Shown: positions 16,079 to 25,109 of the stretch, piece by piece | Position numbering within the stretch: position 1 is the first letter of the stretch | How the letters are laid out: every line of letters starts with the position of its first letter | Source of the DNA: Cyclobacteriaceae bacterium | GTDB lineage: Bacteria; Bacteroidota; Bacteroidia; Cytophagales; Cyclobacteriaceae | Reading direction: 5' to 3' | DNA: 64,000 nt | NCBI GenBank assembly: GCA_028285685.1 | Contig: JANQOR010000041.1 | Coordinates: 124,001 to 188,000 of the forward strand | Position numbers and translations under genes: made by a program | Notes under the pieces: generated by a model | Told to the model about the DNA's origin: nothing | Databases searched by the model: none | The model's input: the letters and a program-made list of their open reading frames with translations, nothing else

Positions 16079-18673
16079 CTACTCAACTTTTAGTCCCGTC
16101 ACAGGATTTGATTTCGATATTTTCCTGGATTGAACCAGGACCACCAAAAACAGAAGTGATAATAGGAGCAAAACCGAGATCGAGGCGCCCGAGAAATCGA
16201 TTGGAATATGATAGGCGTAGGCCATCTCAAATATAAAATCGATCAAGAAGTAGCTGATTGGAGCCCCTACAAGCAGGGCTACAGCAAACAACAGCAAGTA
16301 CTGTCGAACTATGATATTCCCCACGCTTGTCAAACCCGCGCCCATCACCCGACGGATACTGAACTCCTTCACCCTGCCTGTCACATTTAGTGTAACCAAC
16401 CCATAAAGTCCCAGGCTCGCCAGAATAATTGCAATCACAGCAAGTCCTCTCCAGACCTTTCCGTGCACTCCCACATCTTGGAAGTACCTGCCCCACACAT
16501 CTTCTTGATACCCACCTTGAAATGGTATTTCGGGAAAGAGTTCGCTCCATTGCTGCTGTACAGCCTTGTACACCTCATATTGATCACCACCCCTCACCTT
16601 CATGGACAAGAAGCGATGTTCGGTGGGATCAGCGACCTGGAAAATCATTGGTCTAATCTTCTGATCGAAGTGAGAGGAATGAAAATTTTTTACCACTCCG
16701 ACCACCTTGTATCCCACTGAGTCAATCTTGACAACTTGTCCGATGGCTTCTTCCCACTTGAGATTATCTACCAAAACTTCATTTACAATCACATTTAGTT
16801 CGTCACTGGTGTGATTTTCTTTGAAATTACGCCCCTCTATCAGCTGAATTCCCATGGTCTCCAGATAATTGGCGTCAATTTTTAGCAGGTCAACTTCGTA
16901 CGATCTATCTGGTTTATCTATGACGATACTACCTAGACTCCTTCCAACGTGATGCCGTGATCCGGCGGCTAGAATGACTTTCGGGTCCTGGAGCATCACT
17001 CTTTGCATCTGTTCGAAGGCGGAACGATCTTTGACACGCACATAGAGGGTCCGATCCTGATCGTACCCCCAGCTTCTCTCGGCCATGTAAGAATGATTCC
17101 TGGTAAACATGACAGCAATTGCAATGAAGATGCAGGCAAGCATGATTTGGAAACTAAGAAAGATTTTGGTGACTGGATTTTTTCTACCGAATCGTAGAGA
17201 ACCTTTGAGAATTCCTGTCACCTGAAACCTGGAAATGTAAATGGCTGGGTAAGCTCCGGACAAGACTGCGGTAAAAAGAAGAATGGAAGGCAGAAATAGC
17301 CACAACGCCGGATCATTAAGGGTAAACCCCATGCTAAAGTTTGCAATATCTTCAAACCATGGAATAATAACTGTCGAACCGAGAATCACTCCGAAAAAGA
17401 GTGCAAATGAGGTGACAACCACATTTTCAACCAGGAATTGCATCATTACTGTTTTCTTGGTAGCCCCAATGGTTTTTCTGATCCCGATCTCCTTGAGACG
17501 CTTTGCAGCAGATACAATCGCAATATTCATGTAGTTAAAGCAGGCGAGCATCAGGAGGAAAAAACTAACTGCGGTGATATAGATGACTGCAATGACATTT
17601 GAATCCGAACCTGTCGAAATATCATTCCGTATGGTGCCGGACTTATGATAGAGGCCGTTCCATCGCTCAAAGACAAAAGATGAAATTGCCCAATCCGTTT
17701 CTACTTCGTTTTGCAGCTCTTGATACTTGTCCATTTGCCCTTCAATAAGCGTCAAGTCGAATGGATCATTCACCTGAATGAAGGTGGCAGTAACCAAGGA
17801 GCTCCAGTCACTATGGTCCACCAGGGGTTCCGATACTTTCAAATTTTCGTAATTGATAAGAAAGTCAAAATCAATGTCATGTGAAGGTGGGAACTCCTTC
17901 GCCACTCCTGTGATCTTAAATGTTTTCTGGTTATGCTCGTCAAACTTCACTAACAAATCGAATCCGATGGGGTTCTCGTATCCAAAGTATTTAGTCGACA
18001 TATCTGCACTTAAAATAATGCTGTTCACATCTATTAAGGAGCTAGATAGTCCCCACTCCATTGGAAAGGTGAACATTTCCAAGAATTCTGGGTCAGTATA
18101 TCGAACCCTTTCGTGAAAAACCTTCTTTCCATATTTGACAATGACATTCCTATCGTCAACTCTACATATCTTATCAATATGGGTAAAATCCTCCTCCATC
18201 ATTTTTCCCAGGGGCCTTGGAGTACGTCCGTTCTGCTGAAGTGTTCCATCCCGGTCTACTAATACTGTGGCCAGGTAGATTTCATTTTTGTTTACATGAA
18301 ATTGATCAACACCATACGTCCATCTGGCGAATCCATACCCAAAAACGCACACCGCTATTGCAGCAGAAAGACCAAAAACGTTGATAAAGGAACTTAGGGG
18401 ATTCTTGGTTAAACCTCTGAATGAGGTCTTAAAGTAGTTGAAGAACAGGGCACTGCCGGAAAATTCATAGCCACCCAATGGCCTGATAAGACTTGGACGA
18501 ATCAACAGCAGTACATCTCTGAAAAAGGTCATATCAGCCTTCCTCCTTCCCAAACTTACCACACGCTCCTTGTACAGTTCCAACAAATCACCTTCAACAT
18601 AGACGTGCAGGTCTTTGTGACAAAACCATTTGAAAAAACGCATCAGTAGCTTTGGTGGATAGGCTGGTTTCAT
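16079..18673 (-). CDS. FtsX-type permease with PadR-linked prefix domain (module 1)
   Basis: An 864-aa permease of the MacB/FtsX superfamily. I start it at 18673, where ATGA overlaps the PadR stop; the longer frame to 18721 runs inside the PadR gene. Residues 1-60 form a short cytoplasmic prefix domain with the signature EGDLLELYKERV (permease prefix domain 2 type). Two MacB/FtsX halves follow: a first membrane helix, a large extracytoplasmic domain, then a three-helix FtsX block with RLKEIGIRKTIGATKK. The second half repeats this with REFSIRRVMGAGLTS. No ATPase is encoded nearby. The cargo, or the mechanical role, is unknown. Confidence 0.9.
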   Translation of the reverse strand: MKPAYPPKLLMRFFKWFCHKDLHVYVEGDLLELYKERVVSLGRRKADMTFFRDVLLLIRPSLIRPLGGYEFSGSALFFNYFKTSFRGLTKNPLSSFINVFGLSAAIAVCVFGYGFARWTYGVDQFHVNKNEIYLATVLVDRDGTLQQNGRTPRPLGKMMEEDFTHIDKICRVDDRNVIVKYGKKVFHERVRYTDPEFLEMFTFPMEWGLSSSLIDVNSIILSADMSTKYFGYENPIGFDLLVKFDEHNQKTFKITGVAKEFPPSHDIDFDFLINYENLKVSEPLVDHSDWSSLVTATFIQVNDPFDLTLIEGQMDKYQELQNEVETDWAISSFVFERWNGLYHKSGTIRNDISTGSDSNVIAVIYITAVSFFLLMLACFNYMNIAIVSAAKRLKEIGIRKTIGATKKTVMMQFLVENVVVTSFALFFGVILGSTVIIPWFEDIANFSMGFTLNDPALWLFLPSILLFTAVLSGAYPAIYISRFQVTGILKGSLRFGRKNPVTKIFLSFQIMLACIFIAIAVMFTRNHSYMAERSWGYDQDRTLYVRVKDRSAFEQMQRVMLQDPKVILAAGSRHHVGRSLGSIVIDKPDRSYEVDLLKIDANYLETMGIQLIEGRNFKENHTSDELNVIVNEVLVDNLKWEEAIGQVVKIDSVGYKVVGVVKNFHSSHFDQKIRPMIFQVADPTEHRFLSMKVRGGDQYEVYKAVQQQWSELFPEIPFQGGYQEDVWGRYFQDVGVHGKVWRGLAVIAIILASLGLYGLVTLNVTGRVKEFSIRRVMGAGLTSVGNIIVRQYLLLFAVALLVGAPISYFLIDFIFEMAYAYHIPIDFSGASISVLLLLSLLFLVVLVQSRKISKSNPVTGLKVE

Positions 18674-19014
18674 TGACTTGAATATTTTACATCTAATGCC
18701 AGATTCAGCATTTCCTCCCAAAGTTCATTTCTCGTTTTTCGAGTAAACTGTAACGCTTCCTTACCTTCAGCAGTGATTTCAAAAAAGAGCTTGGGCCTGC
18801 CGACGCGCTCTTGAGTTCCTTTGCCCTCGTAAGATTTTAAATAGCCTTTTTTCTCTAGTCTTTTTAAAGCAGATTGCAGAGCACCAACACTTACCTTTCG
18901 AGATAGCCTTGACTCAATTTCTTTTTTAATCGATACACCGTAAGCTTCTTTAGGTAGCACGCCTACTGTCAACATCACCACCTCTTCGAATTCTCCCAGT
19001 TGAAATTTTCCCAT
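18670..19014 (-). CDS. PadR-family regulator (PadR1)
   Basis: A 114-aa PadR winged-helix regulator. The start FQLGEFEEVVMLTVGVLPKE, then AYGVSIKKEIE and the recognition region VGALQSALKRLEKKGYLKS are all family hallmarks. The wing (GKGTQERVGRPKLFFEITAEG) and a C-terminal dimerisation helix complete it. It is translationally coupled to the permease at 18673. Operator copies lie 14 bp upstream of its start (19028-19084) and again at 20203-20259, so autoregulation plus control of the CarboxypepD_reg gene is likely. Confidence 0.93.
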   Translation of the reverse strand: MGKFQLGEFEEVVMLTVGVLPKEAYGVSIKKEIESRLSRKVSVGALQSALKRLEKKGYLKSYEGKGTQERVGRPKLFFEITAEGKEALQFTRKTRNELWEEMLNLALDVKYSSQ

Positions 19015-19027
19015 CCCTAATAATTAA

Positions 19028-19084
19028 TTCCTAATTGCAGTAATACGAAGATAACACATTATAGTTTCCTAATTGTAGTAATAT
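19028..19084 (-). promoter_or_regulatory. Paired PadR1 operator in front of padR1
   Basis: TTCCTAATTGCAGTAATAC (19028-19046) and TTCCTAATTGTAGTAATAT (19066-19084) are direct repeats 38 bp apart. On the minus strand each reads as an imperfect dyad TTACTA-CAAT-TAGGAA (the first copy has one change). The box TATCTTCG (19046-19053, minus strand), a fair TAnnTTTG match, overlaps the end of the proximal copy. Confidence 0.72.
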
Positions 19085-19117
19085 GTGAATGAATTTGACG
19101 AGAATAGCTCGCAGCAA

Positions 19118-20137
19118 TTAATCTTCTCGAATTCTTCCGACCAACACCGACACGTCTGCGTGCAAAAAATAGTCGCTCCACTTGCCTGTAATGTAAGATC
19201 CGGAGACCGTCCTGGGACCTGTTGGGCTACATAGGTAGTATACTACAGGTCGGACCTTATCTCGCTCCTTCAGTTCATTTCTTCCTTCCTTGGGAATTTT
19301 TAGTGTCTTTCTCAATTTGCTTAAGGAATCGCGGAGAAGTAGCCTTCTGTTGTTTGATATAATGACATCCAGATGTCTGTATTCCTTGGTCATTTCGTCC
19401 AAAAATGTTAGAGGGAATTGTTCATAAACTTCCTCAATTTTTTTGTAGTGATCTTTGGACATCACCCACTCAAACCCAACAAAAAAGGGTTGATCAATGT
19501 ACATTTCGTTTTCCAGGACAAATTTCACTTCGCCATTTTCCTTCACATCTTTTATCAAATCAACGTCCAACAGTTCTTCTCCAGGATATGAATCATCACG
19601 AACAGAGAATACCCTGCATCGGAGCAGGAAGGACTCCATGTGTTCTCCGCCAGCTTTAACGGTAATCTCCTTCAGCCAGAGTGGTTCCTCGACTCTATCA
19701 AAAAGCGCGGCTAAGGTTGAGCCGTTCCTTGGCCTTAAGTACAACGGATCGGAGTACAAGAACTTCAACCCAGCACCACCCATCCACTTGTATTTAACCT
19801 TAGTGGGGGTTACGACAATCTCATCTAATTCCTGAACATTCTCCTTGAGTGGTATTACTGTGATTTTATTTGTAAGGAGGTCTGCATATGCAATTTTCTT
19901 CCTTTCAAAACCGAGAGCACTCACGATCAATGTATCATTCTTATAAGTGTCGCTGACTTTGATCGAAAAGGTACCATCTTCAAATGCAACTGTGCCGAAG
20001 TTTTTCTTGGGGATACCAATTGTACTGAATGGAATCCCATCCCCATTCTCCGTGACAACCCTCCCTTCTACCCGCTCGATCTGACCAAAGCAGAGAGCGA
20101 CAATTAAGAAGCATATAAACGTGAAAAGATATCGCAT
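19118..20137 (-). CDS. Secreted CarboxypepD_reg-domain protein
   Basis: A 339-aa protein with a signal peptide (LFTFICFLIVALCFGQ). A carboxypeptidase-regulatory-like domain spans roughly residues 22-95 (VEGRVVTENGDGIPFSTIGI, TVAFEDGTFSIKV, LIVSALGFERKKI). This is the fold found at the N-terminus of TonB-dependent transporters, but no plug or barrel follows. The remaining ~230 residues are of unknown type with beta-rich segments. It is probably an outer-membrane or periplasmic protein. A pair of PadR1-type operators lies 66 bp upstream, linking it to the permease module. Confidence 0.8.
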   Translation of the reverse strand: MRYLFTFICFLIVALCFGQIERVEGRVVTENGDGIPFSTIGIPKKNFGTVAFEDGTFSIKVSDTYKNDTLIVSALGFERKKIAYADLLTNKITVIPLKENVQELDEIVVTPTKVKYKWMGGAGLKFLYSDPLYLRPRNGSTLAALFDRVEEPLWLKEITVKAGGEHMESFLLRCRVFSVRDDSYPGEELLDVDLIKDVKENGEVKFVLENEMYIDQPFFVGFEWVMSKDHYKKIEEVYEQFPLTFLDEMTKEYRHLDVIISNNRRLLLRDSLSKLRKTLKIPKEGRNELKERDKVRPVVYYLCSPTGPRTVSGSYITGKWSDYFLHADVSVLVGRIRED

Positions 20138-20202
20138 AAGACTACTTTTTAGTTTTAAGTAAATTCAGACTGCAAGACTCCAACGAGCCTTGTAGTAATA
20201 AA

Positions 20203-20259
20203 TTCCTAATTGTAGTAATACGAAGGTTTAGGTCTATAGTTTCCTAATTGTAGTAATAT
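20203..20259 (-). promoter_or_regulatory. Second paired PadR1 operator, in front of the CarboxypepD_reg gene
   Basis: TTCCTAATTGTAGTAATAC (20203-20221) and TTCCTAATTGTAGTAATAT (20241-20259) repeat the padR1 operator with the same 38-bp spacing. The bases beside them (CGAAG after the first copy, TATAG before the second) are also kept. A broken third copy (TGTAGTAATA) lies at 20191-20200. The TAnnTTTG box is less clear here; the CTTCG end is kept at 20221-20225. Confidence 0.72.
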
Positions 20260-20290
20260 CATTCGAATGATACTTCTTTTAAACATCCGA

Positions 20291-20992
20291 TCAGGAATAG
20301 CTCTGTAATTTCTTACTTCTTCCAAAAGATGTTTTCCCGGTAGCTAATACACGAATCACCCAAACAATCAACAAAAAGAACACAACAATGACGGGAGCTG
20401 GAAGAATATTCATTTGCTGAATTGCTTCCGGCCAGATCTGGGGTTGTCCAATGAAGAAGGATATACATGCAAGCAGGAACGCAAAGCACATTCGCCACAA
20501 GTGTCTGACGATTCGAAACTTCCCTTTGATGCCCTTTTGATAAATGACTTTAGCATCAAGGATGGCGCCTAGTGCCACTATCCCGCCAAAAATATAGAAT
20601 GCAAAAGGTGGATAAACCCCCTTGAGACCCGTCTCACTATTAGCTGCCTGCCAGGCAAAAAGGGCCGCGATGGAGACAAGAAACAAGGCAAATAGCAGTA
20701 AACCAAAGTCTATGTAGCCAATTTTTCCACTCTGATTCTTAACAGTCCACTGAGAGGTACAGATCATATAAAGAGCAATTGCTCCGATCAAGGTGGTTCC
20801 CATATTGTCAATGCTGACAAAGGACGAGAGATACATGCCACTCATCGTTGCTCCTGCCATCGAGACGAAAAAGATGTTTCCTGTCTTGCGGTGAAGAGAA
20901 TTCCCCTTCCTTGCAAAAAGTGCCGCAAAGCCCGCAAAAACGACGATGGTTCCGAAGACCACATGGAATAGGACGATTGGTGAATATGACAT
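20291..20992 (-). CDS. DUF2306-like seven-helix membrane protein (module 2, second)
   Basis: A 233-aa membrane protein with about seven hydrophobic segments. It is a paralogue of the protein at 15129, sharing PIVLFHVVFGT, NSLHRKTGNIFFVSM and VRHLWRMCFAFLLACISFF. The conserved His residues are in the same places. It starts 17 bp after the stop of the DUF2306 gene at 21010, so both are probably read from the operator-bearing promoter at 21934-21992. It ends just above the PadR1-type operator pair. Function unknown. Confidence 0.72.
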   Translation of the reverse strand: MSYSPIVLFHVVFGTIVVFAGFAALFARKGNSLHRKTGNIFFVSMAGATMSGMYLSSFVSIDNMGTTLIGAIALYMICTSQWTVKNQSGKIGYIDFGLLLFALFLVSIAALFAWQAANSETGLKGVYPPFAFYIFGGIVALGAILDAKVIYQKGIKGKFRIVRHLWRMCFAFLLACISFFIGQPQIWPEAIQQMNILPAPVIVVFFLLIVWVIRVLATGKTSFGRSKKLQSYS

Positions 20993-21009
20993 ATCAGTTC
21001 GAGTTTGAG

Positions 21010-21864
21010 TTAATATTTTTCTATCAGGGGAATCCAGTACCCAGCAGTCATCATGAACAGACCAGCTCCTATTGCAACAGCGACGATAGTGAGCAGCAGG
21101 GCGACTCCGAATCGAGCAAGCATGCCCGCTCTCTTTCTTGTGATCAGATAAAGTTCAAGGATCGCTAGTGGGAGGAGGTACTGTCCGAAGGCCCAGAATG
21201 TAATGAATGGTCCAGTAAATGTCTCATCTTCTATCCCAATTCCACCTGCAAAGGCATACCATAAGAGAATTCCTAAACGAAAGAACCAGTTGGCGCTTAC
21301 TACCAGGAACAAGCGCAAGGCCCATCGACGGTGGCGCTCAAATCTCCGGGCCCATGCCTCACGCCAGGCGAGGAGACCACACACTATGATCAATAGAGCT
21401 AAAGAAACATTTCCAATCGCCAAGGCCGTCCCACCGACAGTCTCTCTAGTGAAAGTCATGTAGACACCACCAAGACTAGCTATAAAAGCCGCAACCACGA
21501 ACACACGACCATTCCATCGATGAAAGACAGGAAAGCGATTTCTAACAAAAGGTATGAGCTGAAGCGCCCCTCCTCCATTTATGATGGCTGCAAAGAACAC
21601 ATGTGCCATTAACGCGGCGTTTCCCATGGGATCCCCAGGGGTAAAACCAACAGGAAGTATTTCAGTCCATACCTCAAAATTGCCACGCAGCGCTGAACCA
21701 CCATAGACCATTAGTATGTAGAAGGTAAAGATCCACTGGCCAACAATCACGACCAGGAACCAGAGTCCAATCGAGAAATTGAGTGATTTCTCCGAAAGCA
21801 AACCAAACTTAGAGTTATGCATTGGGGCAGTCTTCACCCCTATTGCGGTTGTTCCTGTATTCAT
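21010..21864 (-). CDS. DUF2306 seven-helix membrane protein (module 2, first)
   Basis: A 284-aa DUF2306 (PF10067) protein with seven hydrophobic segments. The conserved His sites are ALMAHVFFAAIINGGGALQL, FPVFHRWNGRVFVVAAF and FERHRRWALRLFLVVSANWF. It is closely related to the protein at 25110. A pair of operator sequences matching those of padR2 begins 70 bp upstream, so it has its own PadR2-controlled promoter although it also follows the permease at 22054. It lies 17 bp before the next DUF2306-like gene. Function unknown. Confidence 0.82.
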   Translation of the reverse strand: MNTGTTAIGVKTAPMHNSKFGLLSEKSLNFSIGLWFLVVIVGQWIFTFYILMVYGGSALRGNFEVWTEILPVGFTPGDPMGNAALMAHVFFAAIINGGGALQLIPFVRNRFPVFHRWNGRVFVVAAFIASLGGVYMTFTRETVGGTALAIGNVSLALLIIVCGLLAWREAWARRFERHRRWALRLFLVVSANWFFRLGILLWYAFAGGIGIEDETFTGPFITFWAFGQYLLPLAILELYLITRKRAGMLARFGVALLLTIVAVAIGAGLFMMTAGYWIPLIEKY

Positions 21865-21933
21865 TTTTAGTCCTTTGCTAAGTCAACAATTGGATTGATC
21901 AAAAATCATTTCGGTTCAATCTCTAAACCATAT

Positions 21934-21992
21934 GTTATACTTTATATAACTAATATACGGTGATTCTTCCAATTTGTTATACTTTATATAAC
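21934..21992 (-). promoter_or_regulatory. Paired PadR2 operator in front of a DUF2306 gene
   Basis: Two copies of GTTATACTTTATATAAC lie at 21934-21950 and 21976-21992, 42 bp apart; the identity extends over 22 bases. Each is a near-perfect dyad with arms GTTATA/TATAAC. On the minus strand TATATTAG (21950-21957), a near match to TAnnTTTG, overlaps the proximal dyad by one base. Confidence 0.75.
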
Positions 21993-22053
21993 TAATTGTT
22001 TTTGTTGGAAAAGAATTTGCTTGCTATCCGTCTTCAACGGAGTAGCTACTGAT

Positions 22054-24651
22054 CTATTCGACTTTCAATCCATCGGTCGGATTGGAGCCCGACACTTTTT
22101 TTACCTGTGTAAAAGCTACCATAAACAACACTAGAAGCAGAATCGTTACGGAAAACAGTATGGCTGAAGAGGAAACCGGCATATGATAGAAATAAAGCAG
22201 ATCCAGAAATGCCTCAGCCGCGAAATAACTTAGAGGTACTGCTATAACGAGTGCTGTAACAAACAAAATGGTGTATTGACCGGCTATGGTTTTGGTGATG
22301 TTTATGATGTTAGCCCCAAGGGCCTTTCTTATGCATAGTTCTTTGTTTCTTCCGGCGACATTGAGAATTACCAAGCCATATAGCCCCAGGGTGACAAGCA
22401 TGACTGCTACAAAAGCGATCGACAAGATAAATTTTGCTCCCTCGTTTGCTCGCTCGTCTATCAATAGGATATCTCTCTGAAATCCGCCTTGAAATGGAAT
22501 CTCAGGAAAGAGACCTGCCCAATGTTGTTCAAGCTCCTTATATGTCTCGTCTGCTTTATCGTTTCTGACTCTTATGGACAGATACTTATAGTCAGAAAGC
22601 TCTGCAAGCATGAAAATGGTGGGACGTATTGCAAAATCAAAGTTAAAGGTGTGGAAATCTTCAACTACACCTATGATCTCATATAGACTACCATCAAGTT
22701 CAACCGACTGGCCTGTTGATTGACTGATATCCAGGTTTTTTAAGAACATTTCATTTACCACCAAAGCATTTTCATCTCCGGATCGTACAAAAAATCTTCC
22801 CGATTTTAACTTTAATCCCATCGTTTCCAAGTAGTTAGCGTCGACCAGTAATTGATGGACTTCATACACATCTTTCTTAGTCATAACTCGTTGAGGAGCG
22901 ACGGTTGCGCCAAGATGATGTTCTGATCCTGCCAGCGAGAGCACATTTGCGTTTTGCTCAATCAGATTATAGAACTGCTGGAAGGCGGTGTGATCAGTAT
23001 TTACGTACAAAATCTCTTGTTGATCATAGCCCCAGCTACTATTCCTCAAATAAGTCGTGTTTTGGATAAGTGCTACGCCCACGGTTAAAGAGATGCTCGT
23101 CAGGATTAACTGTATCAGCAGAAAAGCCTTCGTTAACTTGTTCTTTTTTCCATACCTAACAGAACCAGCAAAAATGTCCGTCACTTTAAATCTGGCAATG
23201 AAAAGAGACGGATAGAGTCCTGATGCAATGCCAGTAACCAGGACAATAGCTAATAGAAAAATCCAAAATTTCATGTCTAATAACTCAAGAGCCAGATCGA
23301 AACCAAAGTAGTACTTAAATATGAGCATGTTGTTCCATGGCAACATCAGGGTGACGCAAAGGACAATACCTAGTATCACAGCAAAACAGGTGATAATCAG
23401 GTTTTCTGTCAGAAATTGTATGATAATCTTTCTTCTGTTCGCCCCTATCGCTTTTCGTAGACCAATTTCTTTCAGTCTTTTGGTGGCAGATGAAATAGCC
23501 ATATTTATGTAATTAAAGCAAGCGATTATTAGGATGATGAGGCCAAGAACCGGTAGTGTCATTTTTTCAGGAGGTAGTTCATAGGAGATACTGTTTACAA
23601 TATCTCCGGAACGGTGGGCCAAGCTAGCCAATGGTTCAAAGCTAAGAGATGAAATGTTTCGGTCAGACTGAGACTCATTGAGCGATAAGATATACTTTCC
23701 GATATTTTGCTTGATGAAATCAATATCGGACTTGTCATTGAGCTGAATGAATGTAGCATCTACTGAGGCAGCCCAAGCCTCAAAATCTGTGTTTGGGCTA
23801 ACTAGACCAACATTTTCAATATTGAGAAGCAAGTCAAAATCAATCGTGCGGGCAACTGGAAACGGTTCCGCTACTCCTGCGACAGTGAACGCTTTCTTGT
23901 AAGAGGGATCGAAGACCAGAAATACTTCGCGGCCTATTGGGTTCTCATATCCAAAATACTTTATGGACATTTCTTCACTAAGGATAATACTATTGGGGTC
24001 CTTCAAGGATGCCGGAGATCCCCACTTTAGTGGGAACGTTAGCATTTCCAAGAACTCAGGATCAGTATACCTCGCCTCTTCATGAAATACCTTGTTTTGA
24101 TATTTCATCACGACTTTGGCATCCTTTACTCTACACACCTTGCTCACCTGGCTAAACTCCTCTTTTAGCATTTTGGCAAGCGGGCCGGGGGTAGATCCAT
24201 ACTGGACCTCACTCCCATTTCTATTCACCAAGGTGGTGGCCAGAAACACCTCATCTTTATTTTCGTGAAATTGGTCTTTCGTATAATCCCACTCCAGCAT
24301 TGCGTAGGCAACCAGGCAAATGCCAATGGCAAAAGACAGTCCGATAATGTTGATGAACGAACTCAGCGGATTTTTTATCAGATTTCTCCAGGAGATTTTG
24401 ACATAGTTTATGAGCAGTCCAAACTGATTAAGTCGATAATCGCCACCCAGATTCTTGAGCGCAAAGGGTCTGAGAAAGTTGAGAACATGAAACCAGAAGT
24501 GAATTTTCCTCTTCCAGATAGGTTTTTCGGCTGATTCTTCGTAGTACTGATGAAGGTCTCCAAGGATCTCTTCAATTAGATCCCTTTTACAGACTGCAGT
24601 CAGAAAACGTTCTGCTAGTCTGGAGGGAAGCGTATGTTGATCCTCAACCAT
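22054..24651 (-). CDS. FtsX-type permease with PadR-linked prefix domain (module 2)
   Basis: An 865-aa permease of the same class as the protein at 16079. The prefix domain (LIEEILGDLHQYYEES) covers about residues 1-75. Two FtsX halves follow, with coupling motifs RLKEIGLRKAIGANRR and KELCIRKALGANIIN, and eight predicted membrane helices in total. The extracytoplasmic segments share landmark phrases with 16079 and 28653 (RYTDPEFLEMLTFPLKWGSP, MSIKYFGYENPIG), so these are recent paralogues. It starts 7 bp after the padR2 stop. No ATP-binding partner is encoded nearby. Confidence 0.9.
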   Translation of the reverse strand: MVEDQHTLPSRLAERFLTAVCKRDLIEEILGDLHQYYEESAEKPIWKRKIHFWFHVLNFLRPFALKNLGGDYRLNQFGLLINYVKISWRNLIKNPLSSFINIIGLSFAIGICLVAYAMLEWDYTKDQFHENKDEVFLATTLVNRNGSEVQYGSTPGPLAKMLKEEFSQVSKVCRVKDAKVVMKYQNKVFHEEARYTDPEFLEMLTFPLKWGSPASLKDPNSIILSEEMSIKYFGYENPIGREVFLVFDPSYKKAFTVAGVAEPFPVARTIDFDLLLNIENVGLVSPNTDFEAWAASVDATFIQLNDKSDIDFIKQNIGKYILSLNESQSDRNISSLSFEPLASLAHRSGDIVNSISYELPPEKMTLPVLGLIILIIACFNYINMAISSATKRLKEIGLRKAIGANRRKIIIQFLTENLIITCFAVILGIVLCVTLMLPWNNMLIFKYYFGFDLALELLDMKFWIFLLAIVLVTGIASGLYPSLFIARFKVTDIFAGSVRYGKKNKLTKAFLLIQLILTSISLTVGVALIQNTTYLRNSSWGYDQQEILYVNTDHTAFQQFYNLIEQNANVLSLAGSEHHLGATVAPQRVMTKKDVYEVHQLLVDANYLETMGLKLKSGRFFVRSGDENALVVNEMFLKNLDISQSTGQSVELDGSLYEIIGVVEDFHTFNFDFAIRPTIFMLAELSDYKYLSIRVRNDKADETYKELEQHWAGLFPEIPFQGGFQRDILLIDERANEGAKFILSIAFVAVMLVTLGLYGLVILNVAGRNKELCIRKALGANIINITKTIAGQYTILFVTALVIAVPLSYFAAEAFLDLLYFYHMPVSSSAILFSVTILLLVLFMVAFTQVKKVSGSNPTDGLKVE

Positions 24652-24658
24652 TTGAAAT

Positions 24659-24991
24659 TTAGATCTTGTTTACAGCAAGCTCAGGTATTTGTTGCCAGAG
24701 ATTGAGCTTCACGTTGCGACTCCTTTCGAGAGCCTTCCTTCCTGAGGCAGTAATGGTAAAAAGTCGCTTACGCCTACCTCCTCTTGATTCGGTCCCACCG
24801 CCCATCCTTGATTCGATAAAGCCTTTTTTTTGCAATCGGTTTACTGTCCCATGAACCGCTCCTATGGTTACATTTCGATTAGCTTGATCCTTAAGTTCAT
24901 TGCGTATTGCCAAACCGTAGGCATCATCTTTCAGCATCACTATCAAAAGCAGGATCAGCTCTTCAAATTCACCGATGTATTCCTTTTCCAT
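24659..24991 (-). CDS. PadR-family regulator (PadR2)
   Basis: A 110-aa PadR protein: YIGEFEELILLLIVML, DAYGLAIRNEL, GAVHGTVNRLQKKGFIESR and the basic wing RGGRRKRLFTITASG. It is about two-thirds identical by eye to the PadR at 49566. It is first in the operon with the permease 7 bp downstream. Its start lies 9 bp below the proximal operator at 25000, so strong autoregulation is expected. The same operator type lies upstream of the DUF2306 gene at 21864. Confidence 0.93.
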   Translation of the reverse strand: MEKEYIGEFEELILLLIVMLKDDAYGLAIRNELKDQANRNVTIGAVHGTVNRLQKKGFIESRMGGGTESRGGRRKRLFTITASGRKALERSRNVKLNLWQQIPELAVNKI

Positions 24992-24999
24992 TGCTTATA

Positions 25000-25058
25000 G
25001 TTATATATAGTATAACAAATTTACGACAATAACAGTCCTTTGTTATACTATATATAAC
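25000..25058 (-). promoter_or_regulatory. Paired PadR2 operator in front of padR2
   Basis: The dyads GTTATATATAGTATAAC (25000-25016) and GTTATACTATATATAAC (25042-25058) are inverted copies of one another, 42 bp apart. Both carry the arms GTTATA/TATAAC. On the minus strand TAAATTTG (25016-25023), a perfect TAnnTTTG box, overlaps the proximal dyad by one base. The geometry matches the pair at 21934-21992. Confidence 0.78.
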
Positions 25059-25109
25059 TAATTTAAATCCCGTCGATATCTTGCCAGGAAGCCACGTTTG
25101 AACCCGTAG

